A stretch of DNA of 64,000 nucleotides from Dromiciops gliroides (taxonomy: Eukaryota; Chordata; Mammalia; Microbiotheria; Microbiotheriidae). The stretch's first letter is position 1. Every line of letters begins with the position of its first letter. Position numbers and translations under genes: made by a program. Below the pieces are notes generated by a model, which saw nothing but the letters and a program-made list of their open reading frames with translations, searched no databases and was not told the DNA's origin. Below are positions 25,101-37,300 of the stretch, one piece after another. Location of the stretch: contig NC_057861.1 of NCBI RefSeq assembly GCF_019393635.1, forward strand, positions 57,549,532 through 57,613,531, in the 5' to 3' direction.

Positions 25101-28100
25101 CCACCCCCTACCCGGTGTTTCTGCCTTTATTTACCAGCACCACCCTGGATTCGGTAGAGGAAGCTTGTGAAGGAGGGCAAGCATTTTGTAGGATTCAAAA
25201 TGGGGAGACCACCTGAACCAGTCTTGAGAAAGGATGATATGGGGCAGCTAGGTGGCACAGTGGATAGAGCACCAGCCCTGGATTCAGGAGGACCTGAGTT
25301 CAAATCCAGCCTCAGACACTTAACAATTACTGGCTGTGTGACCCTGGCCAAGTCACTTAACCTCAATTGCCTCATCAAAAAAAAAAAAAGAGAAAGGATG
25401 ATGGAGGAAGGAGATGGCGGAAGGGCAAAAGCAAAGCTTTCCAAAGGCCTGGGGTGAGCGATGGAGTCTGGCCTGGTCTAGAGACAGAAGGGCCATGCCC
25501 TCTTCCTGTGGGGCATGTCTGGAGGCCCAACACGGAGCAGAACTGTGCCAGCTGCCCTGCCCAGACCCCTGGTCTGGGCTTCTCCCCATCTTGGCATCAC
25601 CTCCTCTGCACCCAGGGCCTCGGGCTCATAGCCTCGGGTGCTGTGTCCCCCAGGGTATCCAGTATAGAGAAGGCATGGGTGGGTTCAAGAGCAGCGGGAG
25701 CCATGGAAAAACCCAGGGTGCTTTAGTCCAGGAGCTTGGCTGGGATACTGAGAATAATGGATAATCAGTCTTCAGGAAGTAAGCTCCAAGACCTCTGTGT
25801 TTTCAAATGTGGCAGAGTAAGAGAGCCAGGAGTTCTGATCCCTCTTCAGACACTTATTAGCTGCTTGACTGGGAGGCGAGTCACTTAACCTCTGTAAGGC
25901 TCAGTTTCCTCACCTGTAAAATGAAGATAGAGCAGTTAGATGGCACAATGGATAGAGGGCTGGGCCTGGAGTCGGGAAGATTCATCTCCCTGAGTTCAAA
26001 TCTGGCCTCAGACATTTAGTAGCTGTGTGACCCTGGGCAAGTCACTTCACCTTGTTTGCCTTGGTTTCCTCATCCCTAAAACGAGCTGAGAAGAAAATGG
26101 CAATCCGCTCCAGTGTCTTTGCCAAGAAAACCCCAAATGGGGGGTCACAAAGAGGCAGACACAGCTGAAATAACTGAACAACAAAATGGAGATAATAATA
26201 ACTTGTACCTCTCAGGATTGTTATGAGGATCAAATGAGATGATATGGAAAGCATTCTGCAAACTTTAAAGCAATACAGAAATGCTGGGTGTTATTGTTAC
26301 TACTAATAATATAACATTAATAACATGAAAATATGTGGGAAAGTTTGGTGACAAATATGTAACCTCAGGGAAAACTTATGCCCTTGTCATTGATATTGGA
26401 GACAGGGGCAGCTAGGTGGCACAGTAGATAGAGCGCTGGCCCTGAAGTCAGGAGGACCTGAGATAAAATTTCACCTCAGACACTTACTAGCTGTGTGACC
26501 CTGGGTGAGTCACATAACCTCAATTGCCTTGAACATCCGAAGCCATCTCCAGTTGTCCTGATGTATATCTTGCCACTGGACCTAGATGGCTCTGGAGGAG
26601 AGAGTGAGGTTGGTGACCTTTCACAGCCCTCCTTCACTTAAATCCAAGTCAGTGCAAGTCATGACATCACCCTGATGTCATGGTCCTCTTCAAGAATGAA
26701 GGACAAGGGGGGCAGCTAGGTGGCGCAGTGGATAGAGGACTGGCCCTGGAGTCAGGAGTACCTGAGTTCAAATCCGGCCTCAGACACTTAACACTTACTA
26801 GCTGTGTGACCCTGGGCAAGTCACTTAACCCCAATTGCCTCACCAAAAAAAAAAAAAAAAAGAATGAAGGTGTGAGATTTAAAATTGGATATTAGATCAT
26901 AAATCTCCCCTACTTAACCTTTCCCTTAATTTATCTCCCAAACTAGTAAATGGAAGCAGGTTTTGGTTTTCTAGATAGACCTTTTTATTTATAGTTATGA
27001 TAGTCACAAGGTGATGTTGGTTAGAAGGATAGGAAAGTAGAAACACAATACAAATCGTCTTAAGTCTAAGCTTAGTCTATATTCCTTATAACAACTCACC
27101 AAACCGACAAGGCCACCAACCGACAAGGCCACCTTTTGACAGAGCGAGAGAGTCCCTGCCGCGCCGTCAGGAGTCCCACCAAGCAGGCAAAAAAGGCTAC
27201 TTCCGTTCTCTCCACCCCGGAAGTCAAAAAAAAAACCCGGCAGGCAGTCTGACATGCGCAGCAGGCGGACTGTACCCGGCAGGCAGTCTGACATGCGCAG
27301 CAGGCGGACTGTTCATCTCCTCCCCAAAAGGGTGGTCCTTGAAAAACTGGCGTCTTTCAGTTATCCTAACCGACTGTTAAAAACTTTCATATTTTACCAC
27401 ATTTCCCCCCTTTGCTTCCTCAAGAAATGGAATGTTTCCTTGATGGAACAGTAAAAAGAATATAATAACCTTTGCTGACTAATAATATGCGAACAACAAT
27501 ACAGAAAAGGAAGAGAGGAAAGTTTTGTCCAGAGGGGCGATTTTTTTTTTTTCTTTCCTCATGAACCGACGCTTTGACATTTGTCTTGCAAAGGGAGAGC
27601 CTCTGCAGAGAGTACATGTTACAGATAGTATATAACAGAAAGGAGATAGTAAAAGCTAATAAAGCAAAACAGTTCATATAAAGTCTCTGAGTTCTCTTGT
27701 CTTCTTGAAGTGGTAAGATGTCATCAGGAGGAAACTGGATTCTGGTCTGGAAAACTGGATTCTGGACTCTGGTCTGGATTCTGGACTCTGGACTCTGGTC
27801 TGGAAAGCTGGATTTCTTCTTTAACTGTTTGAATTGCTGTATTTTTTTTTTTTACTAAACCTTAGCATAGCATTTTGCAATCAGTAACACTTTTTACCAC
27901 CATGTGTCTGGATCAAAGTCAAATTTAGTATGTGTTCATGACACCTGAAAATGTTATGAAAGGTTATCATACCATATCTCATGGTTCCGAGACAGCCAGT
28001 GATTGTGCTAGGCCACAGGTGAATTCAACTGAGTGAGATAAAAAGATAAATAAGTTCAGTTAAATTAGGTTAAATTAGGAGGGAGAGAGGATGAATACTG

Positions 28101-31100
28101 GACTGTGCCTAGTGATTGTGCTCTACATAGTCACCATCATAAGCAAACCATGGACTTACATATACCTGTCTCTCCTTTTGTTGCACATATATTCTCTCCA
28201 GGGCCTGCGTCAGAGTTCACAGCAAGTTAGTCTCTGAAATGATAAGTTTCCATATTTCTGAAATCTCATTAATTTCACCAAAGACAATATGATGGTAAAA
28301 ATGTGTGCTATGCTGCATAACTGAGAATATATTAGTGATATATACAATAATTCCAAACCATACCCAGAGTATAATGACATATAAATAATAAACGAATGTA
28401 AATAGCTGATTATATTAGACATTGTTACATAATCTTCTTTTAGCAAGTAGACCACATCATCTTATACATGAATTCTCTAGTATAACAGTAGCAGATACTT
28501 AAAGTGGTGATTAATTCATCAAAAAGAAGTAAGACTTCAATAAGCAAGATTCAATATTCAATAGCATATACTTAAAATGCCTTTGAAAAGTCACTTAGTT
28601 TACAAAATCGGGTTTTTAAAGAAAAGCAAAAGAAACAAAAGTAAAAAAAAAAAAAACAAAGCAAAACCAAAAACCCAAAAATAAAAGGCAAAAGATTCGC
28701 TAAGCACCCTTTTGTGCTCTTAAAGAATTTAAAGGTGTGGTGAATTCCAGGTCTTTTCAGTGCCTTTCAAAAGTCAAAACAAAACAAAAAACAAAAAGGA
28801 TTAAAAAAAAAAATAGGTATAGGGTAGGGAAAAGGGTGGGAGAAATTGAGGTGGGCCAGAAAACTAGGCCATGTGCTTCAGTGCTTTTGCCTGTGGAAGG
28901 AAATGCTTGTTAAATTTTAAGGTATTTAAGCTGCTAGAGTTTGGGGTATGCCACATTGTTTTAACTGGTTCCCCAATTCTCTGCATGCCAAAGTGGCAGG
29001 GGTTTCTGAATTGTCATTGATCTTTCTAATGCTGTCATAATGTTCTTTATGGTAGAAAATGTGGAGTTCTCTAGCATCAGTTTTGTCTGTGCCACTGATT
29101 TTCAATAAGGGCTGATTTAATTGATGAACCACAACATTCAGCTGATGCTGCTTAGCAAATGCTACAATTGTATCATTTCCTCCCCACTTTCCAAATTTCT
29201 TTAATTCATCAACATATTCTTCAAAAGGGGAGTCATTTACTATAAAAGACTCAAACTCATGTCTATGGTTAATCATATAAGAAGCAGCTTCTTGTCTGTG
29301 TCTGAGATGATTTCTACAGTGACCTTCTAGCTGGTCTGCTAAAGCCCTAAAAAGGCAATTTCCGTCTCCTGATACTTTACGAAGACTGAGTCCCAAAGCA
29401 TTTAACTGATCAGTGGGATTATTAAATGGGAACTGCCTGTTTCCTCTGAACTTTCTTTGCTCTTTAACAGTTGCTATCGTTAGGGTTTTTACCTCTTTAG
29501 CGTCTACCTCAGGTCTATCTGAAATCTCTTCACCTATGAATGGTGCAGGCTTTATATGAGAGCAATGAATCCATGAGTCTTTTTCACCAATTTTAATGGC
29601 AGTAGGAGTTGTCAATAATACCTGAAAAGGTCCTTCCCAGGCAGGTTGAGTTCCACTGGTTCTCTGAAAATTCTTTACATATATTTTATCTCCTGGGTTG
29701 AAGTTATGCAATGAAAAGTCTAATGGTCCTGCCTGGACCACAGCTCCTGCCTCATGGAGTTCACGTAGCCTGGTCTGTAATTCCTGTATATAGGAAGCAA
29801 CAGACGTATCACCTCCCACCAGTGATGTATAAACTGGGGAAAAAGTTTTAGCTTGGATAGGAGGGTGACCAAAAAGCATTTCATAAGGAGATATATGAAG
29901 TTCTCCTCTTGGTCTATTTCGTAGATAGAATAATGCCAATGGTAGAACATCAGGCCATTTCAAATGGGTTTCAGTACATAATTTGCCAATCATACTCTTA
30001 AGCTCTTTATTCATACGTTCGACTTGGCCTGAACTTTGTGGATGGTAGGGCGTGTGGAATTTTGGAGTCACTCCCAAGAAAGAGTAGATTTGGGATAAAA
30101 TCGAATCAGTGAAATGTGTGCCTTTGTCAGAATCGATGAGGGCTGGTGGGCCAAAACGAGGTACTATCTCTTTAAGAAGAATTTTGGCAACAAAGGCAGC
30201 TGTGGCTCGGGGGCTGGGAAAGGCCTCCACCCACCGAGTGAGCTGATCAACTATAACAAGGCAAAATTTATAATGTCCTGCTTTTGGCATAGTAATATAA
30301 TCAATTTGTAAGTGCTCAAAAGGTGTATATGCTAGAGGACGCCCTCCATAAGCTTTGGCCTTAAAAGCATACTGATTATAAGACTGACATGTGGAGCAGC
30401 CCGAGCAGATTCGAGATGCTGTATTAGTCACACCTGGTGCTATCCAGGTTCTCTTAATAGAGTCTACAATGCCTTGTGTACCAAAATGGCCTTTTCTGTG
30501 AACAGAGAGGCATACCTGGTGGTAGAATTTCCAGGGAAGAAATGGCTTACCTTCCGGAGACCCCCAGATGCCATTGATCTGTTTCGCCTTAAATTTCTTT
30601 TTCCACTTTTCTACTTCAGAATCGTCATAGGTTAGGTTGGAAGGAATATCCTCAGAAGGTGAAAGGTTAAATACATGTTCAGGAGCTTCTAATGCAGCAA
30701 GCTTGGCTGCAGAATCGGCTCGTGCATTTCCCTTTGAAACAGGGTCACTATTCCCTGTGTGGGCAGGGCAATGTACAACGGCTAGGGAAGAAGGCAGTTT
30801 TAGGGCATCTAAGAGGTCCTTGATAAGGTCCCCATTGGCAATAGCCTTGCCCGAGGATGTTAGAAAGCCTCGTTGACGCCAAATCATACCAATAAAGTGG
30901 CATATGCCAAAGCCATATTTCGAGTCAGTAAAAATGGTGGCACTCTTATCTTTAGCTATATTACAGGCCTGTGTAAGAGCCACAAGTTCAGCAGCCTGTG
31001 CACTAAAATGGCAAGGCAGAGAAGCTGCCCAGAGGGTGTCATAATCAGAAACTACAGCAGCTCCAGTAAAACGGGTTCCCTCTCTCATAAATGAGGAACC

Positions 31101-34100
31101 ATCTGTATAGAGGACAAGATCAGGATTTTCTAAAGGTGTATCAAAAAGATCATCACGGGGTTTTTCAGCCATATCAACTAAAGAAGCACAGTCATGCAAC
31201 GGTTCCCCCGAGAATGGTAAATTAGGGAGTAGTGTTGCTGGATTAAGAACTGTGCAGCGTTTTAAAGTGATATTCTCATTACCTAACAGGGTTATTTCAT
31301 ACTTAGCCAGCCTTTGATCTGAAAAGGCTTGTGTCCTGTGACGTAGTAAGAGAGCCTCCACTTCGTGAGGGCATTGCACAGTTAGAGGGTTACCTAGGAC
31401 CAAATCAGAGGCTTTTTCTACCAAAAGCGCTGTGGCCGCCACTGCTCTAAGGCAAGGTGGCACTCCAGCCGCTACAGGGTCCAGCTGAATTGAATAGTAG
31501 GCTATAGGACGCTGGTTAGGCCCCAGTGACTGAGTCAGGACTCCAGAAGCCACCCCCCTTTGTTCATGCACAAAGAGAGTGAAAGGCTTACTATAATCTG
31601 GCAGTCCTAGGGCAGGTGCTGATAACAAGGCCCGTTTTAATTCTTTTATGGCTGAGAGATGCTGGGGATCCAACTGTAAACTGTCTGGAACAGAACTTTT
31701 TGTAAGAGCTATGAGGGGTTTAGTAATTTCACCAAAAGAGGGTATCCATTGTCTACAGTACCCGGCTGCTCCTAGAATGGCTCTCAACTGCCTCTTAGTA
31801 GTGGGGGCAGAGAGTTGTTGAATGGCCTGGACTCGCTTAGAAGAGACAGAGCGAGTTCCAGCAGCCAAAATAAATCCTAAATATTCTACCTGGGGCAAAC
31901 ACCATTGTACCTTTGTCTTGGAAACCTTGTGTCCTCTCTTGTGCAGCTCCAGCAGTAAGTGACGGCTATCTTCCTGACAAATTTCAGCATTAGGAGAGGC
32001 CAAAAGTAAGTCATCAACATATTGTACTAGTGTGGAGGCTTTAAAGGTAATAGAGGCCAGATCCTGCTGTAAAATTTGGGAAAATAATGTGGGACTGTCT
32101 ACAAATCCCTGTGGGAGTCTAGTCCAGGTCCACTGTCTATTTTTCCAGGTAAAAGCAAATAAATATTGGAAGTCCTCATGTACTGGTATGGAGAAAAAGG
32201 CAGAGCAAAGGTCTACCACTGTGAAACATGTAGATTCATAGGGAATTGAGGAAATTATCATAGCCGGATTTGCGACTATAGAATGTCTAGGAATAACATA
32301 ATTATTAATCGCTCTAAGATCTTGCACAAAGCGATAAACAGGTTTACCATCTGGCCCAGGCTTGGGTTTTTTAACTGGCAAAATGGGAGTATTGCATGGA
32401 GAGTGATGACATGGAATAATAATACCCTGGCTTTTCAAAGCCTCAATTATAGGGGTGATCCCTTCTATTGCTTCCCTAGACAATGGATACTGTGGAATGG
32501 AGGGGGGTGGTCCCCCCTTAACTTTAAAGGTAACAGGCATGGCAGATTTAAGGAGCCCCACCTCATTAGGGGATGAGGCCCATAAAGACTCAGGAATGTC
32601 AGAGGGGATTTTGGATACCTCCCCTGCTGTTCCTTGAGCTTCTGTAAGTAAAATTGGTAATAAATGAACAGTATCCTCTGGCAATTGTAAGGAGACAGCC
32701 CCATCTGGAGCACAAGATATGGTTGCTCTAAGCTTGCAAAGGAGATCACGACCTAATAAATTTACAGGGGCATCAGGCATGAGTAAAAATGAATGTTCTA
32801 CTGTTAAGGGCCCCATAGATACCATGCGAGGATTCAATTTTGCCACTCTCTGGCTCTTTCCTGAGACTCCCACTACATTCAAATATCCTACAGGTCTACA
32901 CCCAGCATCTGGTTTGCTTACTAATACTGATTTAGAGGCTCCTGTGTCTAGCAGACAATCATAATAAGTCTCCCCCACTTTTAAGGTGACATGTGGTTCA
33001 TTACTCTGGGGAGGTGAATGGACTGGCACAAGTGCATTCAAAAAATCCGGATCTGGGAATATATGGCTTTCATTATCTATGTTCCATTCCTCCCCAAGAC
33101 ACCATCAGAAGAGGACACAAAGGACAAGGGGCATCTAGGTGGTATAGTAGATAAGGCACCGGCCCTGGATTCAGGAGGACCTGAGTTCAAATCTGGCCTC
33201 AGACACTTGATACTTACTAGCTGTGTGACCCTGGGTAAGTCACTTAACCCTCATTGCCCCACCCCCCCAAAAAAGAGAGAGATAGCAAAGGACAAACAAC
33301 AAATGGAGAGACAAGCAAGAAGGGGGAGGCAGGGAGGGCACCAGACTTTTATGAAGAAAAGAAATTACTAAGGACCAGGCTGAGCTCTAGATTATTTTTG
33401 AACTGTGATCACCCTCAGATTTATAAGATCACAGGATGTAGAATTGGAAGGAAACTCAAATCATGTAGGCCCAGCTCACCCCCCCCCCATTTTACAGATG
33501 AGGAAGCTGAGACCCAGAGAGAAGACATGTTCAAGATAATAAATAACACAGTCAAGATTTGAACCCAGATCTTCTTACTCCAGAGTCAGAGTCCTTCCTA
33601 CATACCAAACTTCTACTCACTTATTAGTTTCTTTTACTTCACTTGTATTTTCAATTCAACAATCCTTTATTATTTTCCCTGAGATCATCCTCCACCAGGG
33701 AAACAACATGGCATCATGAAAAGAACCTGGGTTTGAATCTTGCCCCCACCGATTGGTCAAGTCACTTTACTAACTTGAGCCTCAGTTTCATCATCTGACA
33801 AGTGGGACTAGAAATATCAACACTATCACCTTCACAGGGTGAAAATTCAATGAGTTAGCATATGGAAAGTACTTTGCAAATCTTTAAGGGTTGTCTAAAT
33901 ATCAGTTATTATTCTCACCAGTCCCCATGCCCAGTCTGTTGTATTTGAGGGATTTGGGGGAGACTGAATGCCCATGAACGCTGACCCTGCTCTGAGTCAG
34001 TGCCTTCCTTTTTCTAGATTCAGAACCAGAACAATATGAAGTACATTGTCGCCATCTTGAAGAGTGAAGAACTCTGTCTACAAAAGCTTGCAGAGATTTC

Positions 34101-34365
34101 AAGGAACTACACAGGTTGGAGGAGGGGAGAGGGAGGGGAGGGGAGAGGCATGGGAGGAGGGGAGAGGGGAAGGATTGGGATATGGCGAATTTGAAAGGCT
34201 AAGTCTGGAAAAAAAGAAAGAAAGAAAGAAAAGCTAAGTCTGAGACTGGGAACTGGCGATCAGAGTCATAGATACAGATATGCATGGAAGGAATCCTTGA
34301 AGCCCTAGGGGTGAATGAGATCAAGGGAGAGAGACAGAGACCAAGACAGAGACAGAGAGGTGCCA

Positions 34366-34397
<32 letters not shown>

Positions 34398-37300
34398 GGA
34401 GGAAGGGAAAGAGAGAAGGAGGTGGAGAGAGAGAACTTCATAGGATCTTGGATTTAGAATCAGAAGAGACCTCTAGTCCAGCCCCTTATGTTATAGATAA
34501 GGGAAATGAGGTACAGAGAGGGCAAGTGACTTGCCCAAAATCACTCTGCTAGAGAGAGAACATCCAGGACAGCTCTGTCAGGGACACTCCCACATAGAAG
34601 GTGGAATAAAGCTGTGACTGAGAAGACATCATGATGGGGAGGGAAGGAAATGAACCCTGTTACATACAGGAAAGGAATCTCTCCACAGTTGTTAGACTGT
34701 GTCATAGCCCCATGGCCCCACCCTAGGTGGGAAAAGGAAGAAGTAAGGATTCAAATTCCAGCTCTGCTCCTTCCTAACTCTCTGGCCTTAGGAAAGTCCC
34801 TTCTCCTGGCTGAACCTCAGTTTCCTCATCTACAAAATGGGTCGATGGACTCAGTCTCTCAGATCCCTTCCAAATCTAAACGGTCAGACATGAAGGAACA
34901 CTAGCATCACGGAAGCCAAGATACTTGTAAAGGGGAATCCTGCTCAGGTTGGGGTCATGCTAGAAGCTCCCTCAGCTCTGAGATTTGAGGACTCTTAGCA
35001 ATCACACCTATCGCACCATGGTGTGGGGGAGGTGAGTTCCTCCTCCGTAGAAGGTCTCTATCAGGGTCTGGACAACCATTTGCTAGTCTCAGTGAGTCAG
35101 AGGAGCCCGTGAGTATCCAGTCAGGGGCAGGACATCAGTCAGAGGTCAGTACTAGAAATAGGACTGTGGGAGTCACCTGTACAGCTGGGGTAATTGAAGT
35201 GTTGGGAGTTAATGAGATCGCCAAGGGAGGATGGGAGAGAACAGAGAGGAAAGGAGGAGATTCATGCTTCAGCTACACATTGGACTAGATGCTTCATGAG
35301 AGCAGGGATCAGGGGTCACAAGTCATCCGCCCCAAGGAGGCCTCTTGGCCACATCTTTCTTCTTCCCACCCGTCAATTTCTTTTTTTTTTAAATTTATTT
35401 ATTTTTGTGGGAGCAATGGGGGTTAAGTGACTTGCCCAGGGTCACACAGCTAGTAAGTGTCAAGTGTCTGAGGCTGGATTTGAACTCAGGTCCTCCTGAA
35501 TCCAGGGCAGGTGCTTTATCCACTGAGCCACCTAGCTGCCCCACCCATCAATTTCTAACTCACCTCCTCCTGCTTTCTCCTTCCCACTATCTTTTTTCAA
35601 TCCTATCTCTAATGGAACAATTCCTGGACCCTTTTTACCAGCTTTTTTGGGGAATTGAATGGTGGGTTCACCCAAGATGACTACTCTACATGTCCATCCA
35701 TCTACACGCTTTGGATAGATAGCACATGAATTCTCCCCTCCCCCTGCTCCATTCCCCCTAGCTAAGATGTAACCAGTCTTAAGAGGCTGCATCAGTACAA
35801 AGGAGGTAATGCACTAGAAAAGAATGAGCGGGCAGATAGGTGGCACAGTGGATAAAGCACCAGCCCTGGATTCAGGAGTACCTGAGTTCAAATCCAACTT
35901 CAGACACTTGACACTTACTAGCTGTGTGACCCTGGGCAAGTCACTTAACCCTCATTGCCCCACCAAAAAAAAAAAAAAGAATGAGCTCCAACTTTAGAGC
36001 TAAAGAAACTGGATTCAGATCCCAATTCTACCACCTAGTGACCTTGGGCAAGTCACTTAATTTCTTTGGGCCTCACTTTCCTCATCACTGAAAGGAAGGA
36101 GTTAGACTAGATGGTCCCTAAGCCCCTTCCAACTCCAAGTTTATCATCTGTGATCTGTAAGTGACTATCCCCCCACATCCCATCTGCTGCCCTGTCTGTC
36201 TGTCTGTCCCTTATTTCACCTACCCAGCTCAGATAGGCCACATTTTGGTCCCTGAGGGATACCACCAGCCTTCAGATGGAGCAGAGGTTGGTTCATGGAT
36301 TTATGGATCTCTTCTCAGAATGGTGTTCTTAAGTGCATAAAATAAAAGACAGAGGATGAAAAAGGAAACCAATTCTATTGAAATTCAATCATTGTTATTT
36401 TTCCAAAAAATAATAATTAATAACAATTTTTAAAAGTTCATAGATCTCAGGAGGCAGCTAGGTGGTTCAGTGGATAAAGCACTGGCCCTAGATCCAGGAA
36501 GATCTGAGTTCAAATCCAGCATCAGACACTAGATACTTACTAGCATGGTCCCACACACAAAAAAATAGAAAAAAAAAAGTTCACAGATCTCAGGTTAAGA
36601 AGCCCTATGATAGGGGCAGCTAGATGGCACAGTGGATAGAGCACTGGCCCTGGATTCAGGAGTACCTGAGTTTGAATCCATCCTCAGACACTTAACACTT
36701 ACTAGCTGTGTGACCCTGGGCAAGTCACTTAACCCCAATTGCCTCACCATAAAACAAAACAAAACAAAAAAAACCCCAAAACTGAATTTAAAGAAGCCCT
36801 ATGATAGGGGAGCAGCTAGGTGGCACAGTGGTAAAGCCCCAGCCCTGGACTCAGGAGTACCTGAGTTCAAATCCGGCCTCAGACACTTGACACTAGCTGT
36901 GTGACCCTGGGCAAGTCACTTAACCCCCATTGCCCCACAAAAAAAAAAAAGCCCTATGATAGGGAAAGTCCAAGGGACTATCTTTCAGAATCCAACCATT
37001 GCTTCCTCCCTCTTCCCTCACAGCCCAGGTACAGACCCTTGAAGAGAAGGCCAAGGCAGCCCAGGTAGAGCAGGAGGCCCTAAAGATGACCTGCAACAAG
37101 GACAAGGAGGCCCTGATGGCAGCCAAGGCAATGGTTGAGGACCAGCTCAGAATCTGCAACCAGGAGAAGATTAGAAACTTTGCTGAGTACCAGCTGGTGG
37201 TCAGTGAACTCCAGCGTGTGCGAGGCCTGTGTGTTGATCTAGACAAGGAGAAGCTTGCCTCCAAGCTGGAGCAGGTGTGGAGGGAAATCCTCTTGTACAA

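Larger units (their letters stand above)
26871..33119 (-). mobile_element. Class I endogenous retrovirus carrying an OTUD3-like domain (fossil)
   Basis: About 6.25 kb, antisense in PLVAP intron 1. Parts in genomic order on the - strand are a pol frame (protease, reverse transcriptase, RNase H, integrase, then an OTU deubiquitinase domain), a 1.5-kb spacer, a polypurine tract and an LTR. Gag, env, a primer-binding site and a second LTR are not recognised, so the copy is incomplete even though pol looks whole. The LPQGF...SPTLF and YVDDLLLA motifs place it with gammaretrovirus-like class I elements. The four bases aagg flank it (26867-26870 and, before a later SINE hit, 33120-33123), a 4-bp target duplication usual for this class. 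It is younger than the SINE at 26707 and older than the SINE at 33128. The long open frame suggests a relatively young copy or some constraint; it cannot be dated from one LTR. Confidence 0.85.
22133..34017 (+). other. PLVAP: PLVAP intron 1
   Basis: GT-AG intron of about 11.9 kb. MIR relics lie at about 22345-22440 (-), 22620-22800 (+), 23200-23375 (-), 23750-23950 (-), 23990-24130 (+), 25800-25925 (+), 33420-33600 (-) and 33705-33900 (+). It also holds a minisatellite cluster, several SINEs and the retroviral fossil. The stretch 24130-25225 is GC-rich with no recognised feature. Confidence 0.85.
34115..37023 (+). other. PLVAP: PLVAP intron 2
   Basis: GT-AG, about 2.9 kb. It holds a CA microsatellite (34364-34394), MIR relics near 34440-34560 (-), 34735-34870 (+) and 35990-36140 (+), a copy of another old repeat with 'aaaggaaaccaattctattg' near 36290-36430, and five WSINE1-like SINEs, three of them in a row just before exon 3. 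Confidence 0.8.

Noticed and set aside
26707-26859. Pol III A/B boxes at the heads of the many SINEs, as possible tRNA genes
   Set aside because: All are followed by the same SINE body and A tail; none has a full tRNA structure.
27420-28455. Short hydrophobic frames that might be envelope or accessory genes of the retrovirus
   Set aside because: Too short, with no envelope motifs or similarity I recognise; kept only as part of the spacer.
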